From Apostichopus japonicus (lineage: Eukaryota; Echinodermata; Holothuroidea; Aspidochirotida; Stichopodidae): a stretch of 64,000 nucleotides of DNA. Location: contig NC_092583.1 in the NCBI RefSeq assembly GCF_037975245.1, forward strand, positions 15,107,264 to 15,171,263. Reading direction: 5' to 3'. The notes under the pieces were generated by a model. It was not told where the DNA came from. It saw nothing but the letters and a program-made list of their open reading frames with translations, and searched no databases. Positions 1 to 12,900 of this stretch are shown here, piece after piece. Position 1 is the stretch's first letter. Every line of letters begins with the position of its first letter. Made by a program: the position numbers and the translations under genes.

Positions 1-34
1 CATGAGCCATAGTGACTTCACCTGAGGTAAATGC

Positions 35-437
35 AGATGACTTAAGATGACTGATGGCTCCTGTCACATGTGTGAATCTCAACACTTTACAACTGTAGAT
101 GACTTAAGATGACTGATGGCTCCTGTCACATGTGTGAAGCTCAACACTTTGCAACTTACATGACTTAAGATGACTGATGGCTCCTGTCACATGTGTGAAA
201 CTCAACACTTTACAACTGAAGATGACTTAAGATGACTGATGGCTCCTGTCACATATGTGAAACTCAACATTGTACAACTGTAGATGACTTAAGATGACTT
301 AAGATGACTGATGGCTCCTATCACATGTGTGAAACTCAACATTGTACAACTGAAGATGTATTGAGATGACTGATGGCTCCTGTCACATGTGTGAAACTCA
401 ACACTTTACAACTGAAGATGACTTAAGATGACTGAAA
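35..437. repeat. 62-bp minisatellite, about 6.5 copies
   Basis: The unit contains GATGACTTAAGATGACTGA followed by TGGCTCCTGTCACATGTGTG and recurs at 51, 113, 174, 236, 309 and 370, i.e. every 61-62 bp, with one 73-bp spacing caused by a local repeat of the GATGACTTAA part. It lies in the intron before the first visible exon. Copies differ by a few substitutions. Confidence 0.9.
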
Positions 438-628
438 TCTTACATGAGCCTAAATGACTTCAGCACGATATTGTGGATAATAGCAAACAGGTCAAGAGAA
501 CTTGCATGGTTCCTTGTGGGTTTACCACTGAAAGTCTAGATACATGTGGGAAGGGGAGGGGTAGGACACCATGACAACTACACCACACCCAAGTTTATAA
601 CTATTGTCATTTCTTATTTCTCTGCCAG

Positions 629-948
629 TTGCGCCTAAGTTTGACCTGGATCTGAAATACATGCGACCTATCACAGTACGTGCTGGTGCCACCTTTAATG
701 TGGATGCATCTTTCACTGCAACACCTGTACCTACAATCACTTGGGAGAGAGACCACCATCCTCTTGAAAAGTCCTATCGTGTCAGCGTAAACACCGAAGA
801 GAGTGGTTCAATGTTGACGGTGCGAAATGCAGAAAGGAGTGACAGTGGTGTTTATATTATTATTGCCAAAAACAAAGCCGGTGAAGACAAATCAAAGGTC
901 GAGGTAAAAGTGGTGGATCGTCCAGGCCCACCATCAGGCCCTCTTCAT
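629..948 (+). CDS. Exon: A-band-type Ig domain plus start of an Fn3 domain
   Basis: Acceptor CTGCCAG before 629 and donor GTAAGT at 949. The exon is phase 1 at its start and phase 0 at its end. It opens with APKFDLDLKY, the usual start of A-band Ig domains. The core Trp is in TITWERD and the F-strand signature is SDSGVYIIIAKNKAG, where the usual Cys is replaced, as is common in sarcomeric Ig domains. It ends in the Fn3 linker PGPPSGPLH, so the following Fn3 domain is cut by the intron near its first strand. Confidence 0.88.
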
Positions 949-3900
949 GTAAGTCACAGGAAATACATATATTTTATGATTGGATACTTTATATGGTAAC
1001 CCAACAGAACTTTTTTGATAAGATTGATTAAATGTATGTCCCTTCATACTCTCTACCCTTCATTCAACCTCAGAAGAAGCGCTAAAGAGTTTGTTAATTA
1101 AAGAAACATTGTTTTAATTTTCTAATCAGGTATCTGGACTAGGTGTCTCCGATGCTACCTTGACGTGGTACCCTCCTGCTGATGATGGTGGTAGCCCAAT
1201 CTCTGGGTATATCCTGGAGAGCCGAGAAGTACCCTCTAGAATCTGGAACAAAGTGTCCAGCTTTATTGGAGGAACTTCCTATCGTGTCAGCAGCCTGAAA
1301 GAAGGCAAAGAGTACCAGTTCCGTGTCCGAGCAGAAAATAAATATGGGGTCAGCGAACCCCTGGAGGGGGGCAGTGTTACCCCAAAATCTGACTTTGGTA
1401 AATATCAGTTCGCTCCTACATCCTGCATGTTGTCAGGATTTCATGATGTTTAATTTTGTAATCTTTTCTGCCTTGTCAATGTGACTAGGTTGTTAATAGT
1501 TTGTCATGAAAGATTTTAAATCTGAATAAAATCTGTTGAAAATAGACTTCATGACACTATAAATCAGCTATTTTAGTTGAATTTGATACATTTTTGGGTG
1601 ATATTCTGTCCTATTGTCCTATGTGAGAATAACTACTTTTAAATAGTTAGTTAGTTAATTAATTAATAGAGAACAAGATCCAAACTACTCTAAACAAAAA
1701 CAAAAGTATTTACCTTCTTTTTTCTGATTCATCCTTCTCGGCAGACGTTCCAGCAACACCAGGACCTCTGATGGTCAAGTCCATGGATGCTGATCACTTT
1801 GAGTTCTCGTGGACGCCTCCTCCAAGTGACAGAGGTGCCCCCATTGAGGGCTACATCATGGAAAAGAGAGAAACCCCACAGACAAGTTGGCAGATGGCCA
1901 CGCCCACACCCATCAAAGATACCACGTTAAGGCTCCCAAAACCAAAGAAAGTTGATGACTACGAATTCCGAGTCAGGGCGATCAATGAAGCTGGATTGAG
2001 TCGGCCAGTATCTCTTGGATCACCTATGAGAGGCAGAGAAACCAGTATGATTACATTTTCATTTTTTATTGTTCTCTGATATTGAAATGATTCTCTGCAA
2101 TAGAACAATGAAAGAAGGAAAAGAAGGGAAAACTTTCTGTAATCCAAAGTTTGTCATGATTTTTCCTCACGCTCCTGGTTCAACCCATTCTCCATTCTCC
2201 ACTGTTACCATGACAGGAATTCTCCATCTCTATTCCTTAAATCCTTTGACTTTCAAACGAGCATAAATTATCTTACCGTTTATGTATGACAGGTGTATGT
2301 TGCATTTCAAGCCCGCGAGTAGACTATTAAATATTATTTGCCTATCACAGATTGTAGCTATAACAGAATGAAAAAAATGACTTGTGGCTTGTTTAGCAGG
2401 GGATCTCAAAAGGCCACCCACGGGTCATGTCCGGCCCGCAAAAGGTTTTAGTACGTTCTGCGAAAGGAAAATAGATCCAGTCTTGCAGTATGGGCCCCTT
2501 AAGAAATTAGGCGTGGGCACCATATTGGATTTGCCTGCACATTACTCCAACTAGTTATATATAGGCAGATTTTGATTCTCTCTGACCCTTTGGCTGCAAA
2601 CATTTTCTCTCTTGTAGAATATTTAGTTGAAGACTTTTAATGCCTAATCAGTGCTCCTGTTAATTCCATTAATGATAGATTTTTGATCTTATTTTAATTT
2701 TAAAGTTATTGGATCATATTCTTCATGACATCACCAGTTGAACTAAAAAAAATTCTTTTCCCCCCCCCCTTCTTTATAGTACCACCAAAGTTTGACCTTC
2801 GACCTAGTATTCATCTTGACACTTACAAGTTGCCGGCCGGTGCTCCATTGAAGGTAGATTTTCCATATAAGGGATTACCATCACCCAGAGCAACATGGTA
2901 CAAGGATGACCGACCACTGATCGATTCTCCACGAACACGCCTACACTATACTCCACAGAGTATTGGTTTACATATCCCTGACTCGATTCGGGATGATACC
3001 GGTTTCTATCGAGTACATCTGGCGAGTGATATCGGGGAAGACAAAACACAGTTCAGAGTTTCTGTCATGGGTAAGTCTGTTCAAATCCAGTGATATTTCA
3101 TATGTATCCTTTTCCCTATGTTGTTTTGTTGTATATTTTAGTTTCGCACTTATTAGGGAAGCCTCGCAAATCTAACCGCCATGTCCGGGCCGGTGGATTT
3201 TTCCGCGGCTATAATGAGCACAGCCACAAGCAGATAATGAGTCACACTTGAGTGCACACTCTCTCCAAACCACCCTCCACGCTATACAGTTACATTCACA
3301 GCCGCGGTCAAGTTTTTACTAAGCCGATTTGAACACAATAGTGAGTTGAACAAAACATCATAGCTAAGTCTCAAGGTATTCAAACGTTTCAAAAAGATAG
3401 TATGTTTACACGCTGTATTTTATCCTACTGCAGAAGCAAAACTTCTGTGAAAAATAAGTAAGGAAATGTGAATTTACACTGCAGGAATCTAAAATGCTAT
3501 CTTTCTTATTTTCCCAGTCGGCCAAGTAGGAACAAAAAGTTTCGTTGCCTTTTTGCAAGGACATTAAGTTTCCTGAATTTTTAAGATTTAAAAATCTAAA
3601 AAACTGAAATCACAATCTCACTTCTTGTACACGTGCACATAAGCGTGAACCAGAGCCTAACATACGGGATGACTTTAGAATAATCCTACTAAGTTGAATA
3701 GAACAGGACCTAAACTACCTAGCTAGGTGAAAAAAAATCGGTTGACTGTAGGGAATTTTTCGAACTCCAGCGAAGCTGTACTTTTTTTTTAGCCAGCTAG
3801 ATCGTAGACATCATGAGGATTGAACAAATGACGATGATTTCTTGTGAAAGAAATTTGAAATAAATGTGGAAAAAATGCGATTATCCTTTCTCCGTTTTAA

Positions 3901-6900
3901 GTGTAAATGTTATTCTAGCATTCCATGGTTAAGAAAGTTGAAAGAAATAAAGTTTATCAACTTCATTTACTGACTTTTGAACTTCGTAAAAAAAAACCGT
4001 CCTTTACTACTCTGAAAATCAGTAGAGAAATTAGCAATTGTGTACGAACAGTAAGTTGGTACACCTTTCAAATTTTACGAAAGATCGAGCAAATAATTTC
4101 GAAAAATTCACGCGAAACTGGCATATCGTGCTAAATGCAACTAATGTCATGTAGACAAGGCTCTAGTACACCCATTTATGAATAAACCATACGACCACAT
4201 CTGGCGTGGGGAAAAGAAAGTATTTTCTAGAATTTCCACCAAAAAAAAAGGAAAAATTAATATCCTACCATAGTTAAGTGTATAGTAAATAGCCTAACCA
4301 CTTTGCCGGTTACGGATCTCACGTAACAACAAAAACACAACTAATTGTATTTTGCGAAGTTGATGTTTTCTACAAGGACATGGAAACAATATTTAGCATT
4401 CAGTTAATCATGCCAAGTGGCCTAAAACATGGGATTAAAAGGTTTACTTTCATAAAGATAGCCATACTGTAGCTATTGGGGCCTTGATATCGTGCTATGT
4501 CTGTATGGTATAGACTCGTGTATCATGGGGAATAGAATATTTTGTTCATGCGGAGGAGTCGGTTGGCTTGAGGTGTGTTTTACTTACCTTAATGTTACGG
4601 GGATATATACTTTTCTTGAACGTCTAAGATAATATTTCGCATAACTTTACCGATCCTTTACTGACTTACCTAATTAAATTCTAGAGTGGAGCCAAAATAG
4701 TTTACTCCATGAAAAGTTTTTTGGAAACGTGCCAAAAATGTTAACAAACAGGTGTTAGACAGGGGGGTTGTTTGCCGGCAAGGACGTACCTGGGAAAATT
4801 CGCAGCCCATGTACAGTATGCCTACGATATTTAAGTAGGGGTAAACACTGCAGTTGTAAACTGATGTACGTATAGTAAAATTTTCACCGAATAGTAACTT
4901 TTATCGCTAACCACATGACAGCCTAACACACTAAGTCAATGGGAAAATCAAGCCTAAACCATCTGTTTATTCGTTGAAATTGTGTCGCAGTTAGCTTCAG
5001 AGATCAACGTTACGGTCGATGTTCTCTCTTTAACATACATATGTGGCATAGCTTAACTATTGTTTTGTTTAAATTCTGGTTTGTCAATATGGGTTTTCTG
5101 AAGTTCTTGGGGGGCATATATTTAATGCAATGGCTGATTCAGTTTTTAATTCATAGTTACGTACCACTCGTTGAACAAGGCTCATAATGTATAGGCCCAG
5201 GTAAAGGCTGCTTTTATCGAACTTTCGAGTAGCGGAGTTTCACAATTGTTCATAAGAGACCCAAGAAATTTTATTTGTGAGGTTTGATAACGTGGAAGAT
5301 TTGCAAGAATTATATAAAGTACTGAATCTCGGACATTTGGTAGTGGCGGATTTTAGTGTATAAGTCACTTTGCAACATAAACTACCGCTCTATTGACTGT
5401 CAAAACCGCAAAAGTTAATCCGGTCACTTGGCCAAGTTTGCTCATTGTTTGTGAAGAATAACCAGCCTTGTGTTGTCAGGACGCTGTGCTCATTACTCCG
5501 GCTGGCAACCAGTGTGTGTGCATTCAATCATGGGACCAATATGCACATGCATAATGAGCAAGGGGTGCGAGATTTCCGCCGGCCCGGAACCAGCGGTTAG
5601 ATTTGCGAGGCTTCCCTTAGCATTGCTAGATAACATACAGTATATAACATCTGCCCTAGATAAAACACATAGACAGGAAGACCATTTTCATGTAGGAATA
5701 GTCTAGGATTACCATTTCTTATGGTCTTACAATTGGTAAAACAAATCAAGAATTAGCTCACTTTGAACAGCCATTTAACATGATATGTTTCAAGCCAATC
5801 TACTTCTCCCCTCATTAAATATGAGGCTGCTTGGTGGTATCATAAAATACTGATTATTATCAACAATCAATTATTATCGAAAATCTGGAGTAGAGCTAAA
5901 GCTTTAGCTAGAGATAAAGAGTAGAGTTTCTTTGCATAGTCTTTGTAGCGCCATAAAATAGCATAAAATATCTATACATTTCTGTACCTCCTTGTATTTG
6001 GGCACCTGCATTTCATCAAACCTCACAATGCGCATATCATATGTCACATATCACAGTAAAATACTGATCTCCTTTTCCATATTTAGATAAACCGGGACAT
6101 CCAGAGGGTCCATTGAAGGCCATTGGTATCACCAAGGACTCTGTGACCCTCTCGTGGCACCACCCTCGAGACGATGGCGGCAGTCCGATTACAAACTACA
6201 TCTTGGAAAAACGAGACATGGAGCGGCTCTCTTGGACCCCAGTCTCTTCGACTATCCACGGACTGAGATACACGGTCACCAACTTGCGAGAGAATACAAG
6301 ATATGGCTTCAGAGTACGAGCAGAGAACCAATATGGGGAAAGCACCCCGATTGAGATGGTGGAACCAGTAGTTGTTAAGAGCCCATTCTGTAAGTTGGAC
6401 TATTTCTCAGTGGTATGGTATACAAAGTAGTTGTATCACCTTGAATGTCTTGACAACTTTGAATAAAAATATCATGACAATCAGTTTTATTCTTTTCTGT
6501 AGTACTTTAAACGTTTCTCTTAGATTGATTAAATAATAGAGTGCAAAGTTGTTGATCTTGGAAGAAGAAAGTACAACATAGGGTGTATTCCACAAGTGGA
6601 TTAATAAATTTGGTACATAAAATTTGTTATTTGTGCAGGCCAGATATTATTACAGAGAATTTATACAAGAGTTTGTTGAAAGCCTGCTGCATTTTTATTA
6701 TTAATCAATATGAAAATTCTATGATAATTCTATTTCACAAATTTTATAACAATTAATGAAAATAAAGTCGAAATCGAAATTGATTAACTTGGATATTATT
6801 ATTTGGATAATTTACTAATTAAGATGAAAATTTCCTGGGTAGTGAAATATATCAAAGAAAGCACTATTTTGTAGACAATGAAACTATCCACAAAACATCC

Positions 6901-9900
6901 ATTTCTACCACTTAAACTATTGTTGTACATTTATTCAGCTGTTCCTGATGCTCCAAGTTCTCCTGAAGTATTTGGAGTAACGGATGACTCTGTCACCCTC
7001 TCATGGATGTCACCACGTAGCGATGGAGGTTCACCCATCACCGGATACCTGGTTGAGATGAAGGAGTCCCTGGGTACCCGCTGGATTCGTGCAACTAGGA
7101 GACATATTCACGATACCAACATCACCATCCCTAACCTCAGTACTGGCAAACAGTACAAATTTAGAGTCATCGCTGAGAATGACATAGGTCAAAGCGAGGC
7201 TGGACCTGCTTCTAGTCCTGTGCTTGTTAAAGCACCAGAAGGTAATTGTTTATGATTAGAAAGAGGACCTATGCCACCCCCCTCTCACTCCTTCTCCCAT
7301 CCTTCCTCACTCTTTTCCTATGATTCTTTATTGTGGTTACAATATTTAAAGGAGTGAAGCAATTGTTGGCTAGTTTAGATTCAAACCAATGACCTCAGGT
7401 ATAGTAGTCCTGGGAGTCCTGTACCAACCCAGCTATCCAGCACCGGGTCCTTATTTATGGTACTTGTGGGGTTGGTGACAGTCAGATTCCATAGTAAATT
7501 GAATACAGTACAACCAGAGACCATATTCTAGTATCAATTTCTCATACTTAAATGTTCAGGTCACAGGAGAAGTGAAAAAAATGGGCTACCATCTAAACTG
7601 TTAATTTTTTCATTTTGTCAAACAGAAGTAGCAGATTTCACACAAATGTTACAAGACACAACAGCAAAGGCTGGACAGACGATTGTACTGGAGTGCAGAG
7701 TTTCCAATCCTAAAGCGGAGGTCAAATGGTACAAGAACGGGTATCAACTCTTCACTTACGACCGCATCAAAGTGTCATCAGAGGGCCAAAGGAGGGCCAT
7801 TACCATCAAGAAAGTTGAAGCTAGAGATTACGGTCTCTATGAATGCGAGTGTGGTAAATTGAGAACCTCAGCGGAGTTAAAAGTGCTTGGTAAGTCTCTA
7901 AAAGATATCATCTGTCCTTCATGTAGTGTTCAGCAGATCACACATTGTGGTTGTGCATCCAACCATGAACTATGTCTTGTGTTGCATCATTGCTCACTAT
8001 TTTCACCCCACCCCCCCCACGTCCCACGTCACCCTACCTCTTCAAATGATGCTTTTCTTATCTGTTTTGTATGTGCTAATGTATAAAGCATCTTCTTAAT
8101 GGTGCAAAAAAAGCCATTTCTTGCATCACCATGTCTCAGAAAACTTCTCCTATAAGAACCCACAAAAATTGTCTTTAGTGTTTAATGAAATATATAGATA
8201 CAATTTGTATCCAGTACTGCCTTCAAAAGTAATGAAATTGATATTCATTTATTACTACAGCAAAGAAGTGGAAACATTTTTTTCCCTTTTATATAATGTG
8301 TACTTAATCATTTTCCATCTATTATCTTTCTTAGCTCCTCCTAAAATCAATTTGGAATTGTTGAGAGATGTCATCACCCTCAAGGCTGGTAGCACCCTTC
8401 GCATCCCCGTCGAGTTTACAGGATGCCCACCCCCATTCGTTGAATGGTACCACCAGAGCCGACGAATGGCGGATGACACACGCACAACCATCGAAGACCG
8501 TGACGATCGCACCCAACTGATCATCACCAACACGAAGAGAGAAGACACTGGAGTTTACTCTGTGACGGTCGTCAACGAAGCTGGGAGACATTCGGCTAAG
8601 GTCCGTGTGAACATCACGGACATCCCCGGTGCACCCCATGGGCCTCTAGCAATGACTGACGTTGGAAACTTCTCCATCAACCTCTCCTGGTACCCACCAG
8701 AGGACGACGGCGGAACCAACATCGAATGCTACGTGGTTGAACGGAAAGACAGCACCTACAAGAGCTGGACAAAGATTGGCTCATACGTCAGGGGTACGAC
8801 TTACACAGCAGGAGGCCTGAAACAGGATGTGGAGTACCACTTCCGAGTCAGAGCAGAGAACTCGAACGGTGTGGGTCCACCGCTGGAGGGCACTCGATCT
8901 ATCATGATTAAATCCCCTCATGGTAAAGACATTGCTGATTACTTTTTTCATCTTTTGGGGTTGAACCTGACAAAAATGTCACATTACAGAGGGAAAAAAG
9001 TATAATTTATTGTAGAAAACATATGTGACTATCTTCTAATAGTGTTTGTGACTCCCTTGATTATAGCAAGTTTAAGTAATGTAAACAAAATGGTGAACAA
9101 CTCTCTTGAGTCTACTGAGAATACAATTTGTGAAAGTGACAGCATTTAGTGAGATTATTGAACACTAAAACCTTCATTTCTGTAAATTATTGTGGCATAT
9201 TGAAAGGAATAATTCAACTGAAGTAGGAAATATCTAGTTATATGATTATGTTAACATGTGGTAATTATATAACTGGTTAATTATGATCGGTGTAGTTCAC
9301 TAGGTTTTGATGATTGTTGCGGGTGACCTTCTTTAACAAAGTAATCTGACTCATTACTTTGCAGTTATTTTTGTGCAGTCTTACTTACATGGAGAATTAT
9401 ACAAATTTTGTTAAGGTATTCATCCACTGTTTCTATATGTTTGTTTGTTTATTGTCAGCTGCGCCAAGTGAACCAGGTCTTCCTGAGGTTCACACTATCC
9501 GTGGTGATGAAATGACCCTCACATGGACCGAGCCTCGTCACCATGGAGGACGTCCAATGCTCGGTTACCACGTTGAAGTACGAGAAGACTTTGACCTTCC
9601 ATGGTCCAGGGTCACGACTGAACCGATTCCTGATACAACCCATCGGGTCACTGGTCTGAGACCGGGACAGGAGTATGAATTCCGAGTCGTTGGTGTCACA
9701 GAGATAGGGGTTGGAAGACCAAGTGAACCGTCCTTCCCTCCAAAGATGGCCAGAGAACCAGCAGGTGGGTGCAATATGTAACTAATAATATGGAACATTG
9801 ATATAATATCATTCTGATTATAGAATAGCTGAAATGAAAGGAACTTTTCTAGTTTTTGTTACTATAGGCAATACAATGGTGTTTACATTTTGCTATTTTA

Positions 9901-12900
9901 GGGTATGTGCTGTTCATACATGTATTTCATATACTTTTTTATCATTGCCTAATTACGATTTGTGCAGTTTAGCCAGTATTAATGGTCTCCTATCTATTAA
10001 TTCTATGTCTCTTCATCTTGTTTGAGAAGTAAATTTTCATGATTTGATCTTTCTCGGTGTTGTAAATCATAAATGACACATGAATCATACGTAAATAAAA
10101 AATCAGTCATAAAAAAACCCAATATTTTTTACCCACTTAGTTAAGCTTAAAAAAGCCAACCATGGTCAAAACATTAGTGGTAATACAAATAGAGAAGAAA
10201 ATAGAAGAAAGAAAGTAATGACATCAATGTTGTCTCTGGCAGGTCATCCATCTCCACCTGGCATACCACAAGTGGATGAAGCCACCTCAAGTACCGTCTC
10301 TCTGTCCTGGACACCTCCCATCTCAGACGGAGGAAGTGCAATCTCTCATTACATCCTCGAGAGGAGAAGCACAACATTCAGATCTTGGACAGACAAAACA
10401 AAGGTCCTGAACACCTCCTATGTCATGACCAAACTCGCAGAAAACCAAGAGCATGTTTTCAGAGTCCGAGCTGTAAACGAGGCAGGATTTGAGAGCGATC
10501 CAAGCAGGCCTTCGGTTGGAGCAGTTACTAAGAAGCCTACTCGTAAGTCATAAAAACTTTTTCAGTGATCTTTGAATTTTAGAGCATGGAGCAAGGACAA
10601 CAAAATTTTGAAATTGCCTTAGTAGAAGTGTCAGTGCGATATATATAAGCCCACTGCCACTTCTAGGTCTGTAAAGGATTGGGGATATATTTTGTTGTTG
10701 TAATACTGTAAGATAATGAAATCCAATAGTAGTACAGTCGATTAACTTGAATATACTTCAGTTTTTTGGGAAAACCAAATTACTTGGCAAAACACAATTT
10801 AAACCTGATGAAATCATCAGTTACTACCCCTGTCACAGTTTTTAAGTCACACAATCTAGTAGGGTTTATTAGAATAACCAGCTGAATTTTGAGATAGGAT
10901 TGGTGATAATGCCAAGATTTGTTGGAAAAGCAGCCTTAACATTGACCACCCAAAAAATAAAAAAGATCCAAAGTTCCCACCCCACCCCCATTATTCTCCC
11001 GCCCCCATTATTCTCCCGCCCCCATTATTCTCCCGCCCCCATTATTCTCCCGCCCCCATTATTCTCTATGTCTGCAACAAATTTCTTTTCTCTCTCTGTT
11101 TTACTTTCCTTATTTTTTTACCAAATCTCTTTCTCTGATTTTATAATCCACAGCTGAAGAGAAGCCATCTTTCCTGGAGAAACCTCACATGCAGGTCGCT
11201 GATGTAGGAGGCAAAGCTCAGTTTACTTGCATTGTAGTTGGCTCACCAAAGCCAGAAGTCTCATGGTAAATAAAATGAATTTTCTGTCCAAATTTTAATA
11301 GCTTCCAATGCAGACACCTTGGGAACTTCATGTTATAAAGAAATGTTATTGTCATTTAGATTTAAAAAGACAAGAATTATGTTTGAAAGTGCAAGATATT
11401 TTTGATGTGTGGGGTTGTCTTCCTTTTTGGGGAATTTTTCTTAGCAGTTTGTGGGAGATTTCATCTCTATCATAAGATGCAGCAGGTAATTGTGTTGGCT
11501 TTGCCTTTAATATATGCTATAATTTTAATATTTAAAGGTTTTCTTTCCAGAACAAATATGAAAATTTTTCCAAAATATCTACATGAAATTTTTTCTTTCA
11601 TGCAGGATGAGAAATGGAAAGGAGATTTACAGTGGTGGAAGGTACAAGACCATCTCTGACAGTGATGGAGTGTACAAACTGATCATTTACAACGTGGTGG
11701 GTGAGGACTTAGGGTTATATTCAGTGGTTGCTAAGAACACCTCTGGAAGAGCCAAATCCTCTGCCGAGCTCCTCATCAGAAGTAAGTAACGGTTAACACC
11801 TTTCTTCAGGGCTAATATGAGAGTCACATATTTAATGTCTGTCTGTCCTGTCTGTCTGTTCTTCTGTCTATCTGTTTTGTTAGCTGCGGTTGCAGAACCA
11901 ATCATTGGGATTGATAACAGCTGTTTGTGTATCAGTCAGAAATCAGTTATACCAATTAATCAATCTATCAATCAATCAGTTGTCAATGAAACTCAGATAA
12001 CTTAAAACCAGTTTCTCTCATATTTACTAGTGCGGCAGTCTGTCAGAACTCAAACTAGTTCCTCTTGCTCCAGTAGGTGAAATTAGCTGAGCAATTACCT
12101 TTAATAGTCACTGAAAATGACAGTTTTGCAGCCTTGATTCTTATAGGTTAGGCTAGATAATATCTGCTATCAAGGTGTGGTAGGCACAGACTTATTGTCC
12201 ATGTGTCACTTTGTATTGTGATACAGTTTATTTAAGCATATTGAATGGTGAGAGAACTTGTGTTGTAAAGGCCATTCCAAACCATTCCTGTAACCAACGT
12301 GGATCTTGGAATTTTCTGGACAATTTTGGTTGCACGATAATTGTCAAGAAAGATTTAAAATCTATGAGTACCATATACAAGACTAAAATAGTACCATATT
12401 GTTTCTCTATTAGTACCATGGTCAGCTATGTGACTAAGGTAACCATAGTAACGAAATGGTTATTCCATATATATATATGTAAAGCATAGTGTAATGGTCC
12501 ATGTTTGCTTCTTCTAGGAGCTCCAGTGGCTCATCTGTATGAGTTGCCCCCGGAGACCACAATGCACATCCCAGCAGGAGATGACTTTGAGATACCAGTC
12601 TACATCCAGGCCGCACCCATGCCCGCCCTAAAATGGAGAAAGGATGCAGAATTGCTTCAGCCAAGAGGAAGAGTGATGTAAGATATCATCCAAACCAATC
12701 TACCATTTAATGATAAGTGGAACTTTATGGCAGAAACACCAGTACTTGTTGAGTCACCTTAAAAACAGCCCTCTAGGTGGTGTTGGATGTCGTAAATTTT
12801 GTAGAGTGAATAACAAAAGTGAAACCAGGGGGATGGGGACGGGAACCAGACCCCCAGGGTCCCCTCCTCAGAAATTTATTTGACACTCAACTGTAGCTGC

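Noticed and set aside
35-437. Regularly spaced repeats resembling a CRISPR array
   Set aside because: The whole 62-bp unit repeats, with no unique spacers, and the surroundings are eukaryotic introns; it is a minisatellite.
3925-4134. A 69-codon open frame inside the TIR element as a transposase
   Set aside because: No DDE, helix-turn-helix or Myb-like features; too short.
7365-7445. A functional tRNA gene
   Set aside because: The acceptor and anticodon stems do not pair convincingly; only the A and B boxes are tRNA-like.
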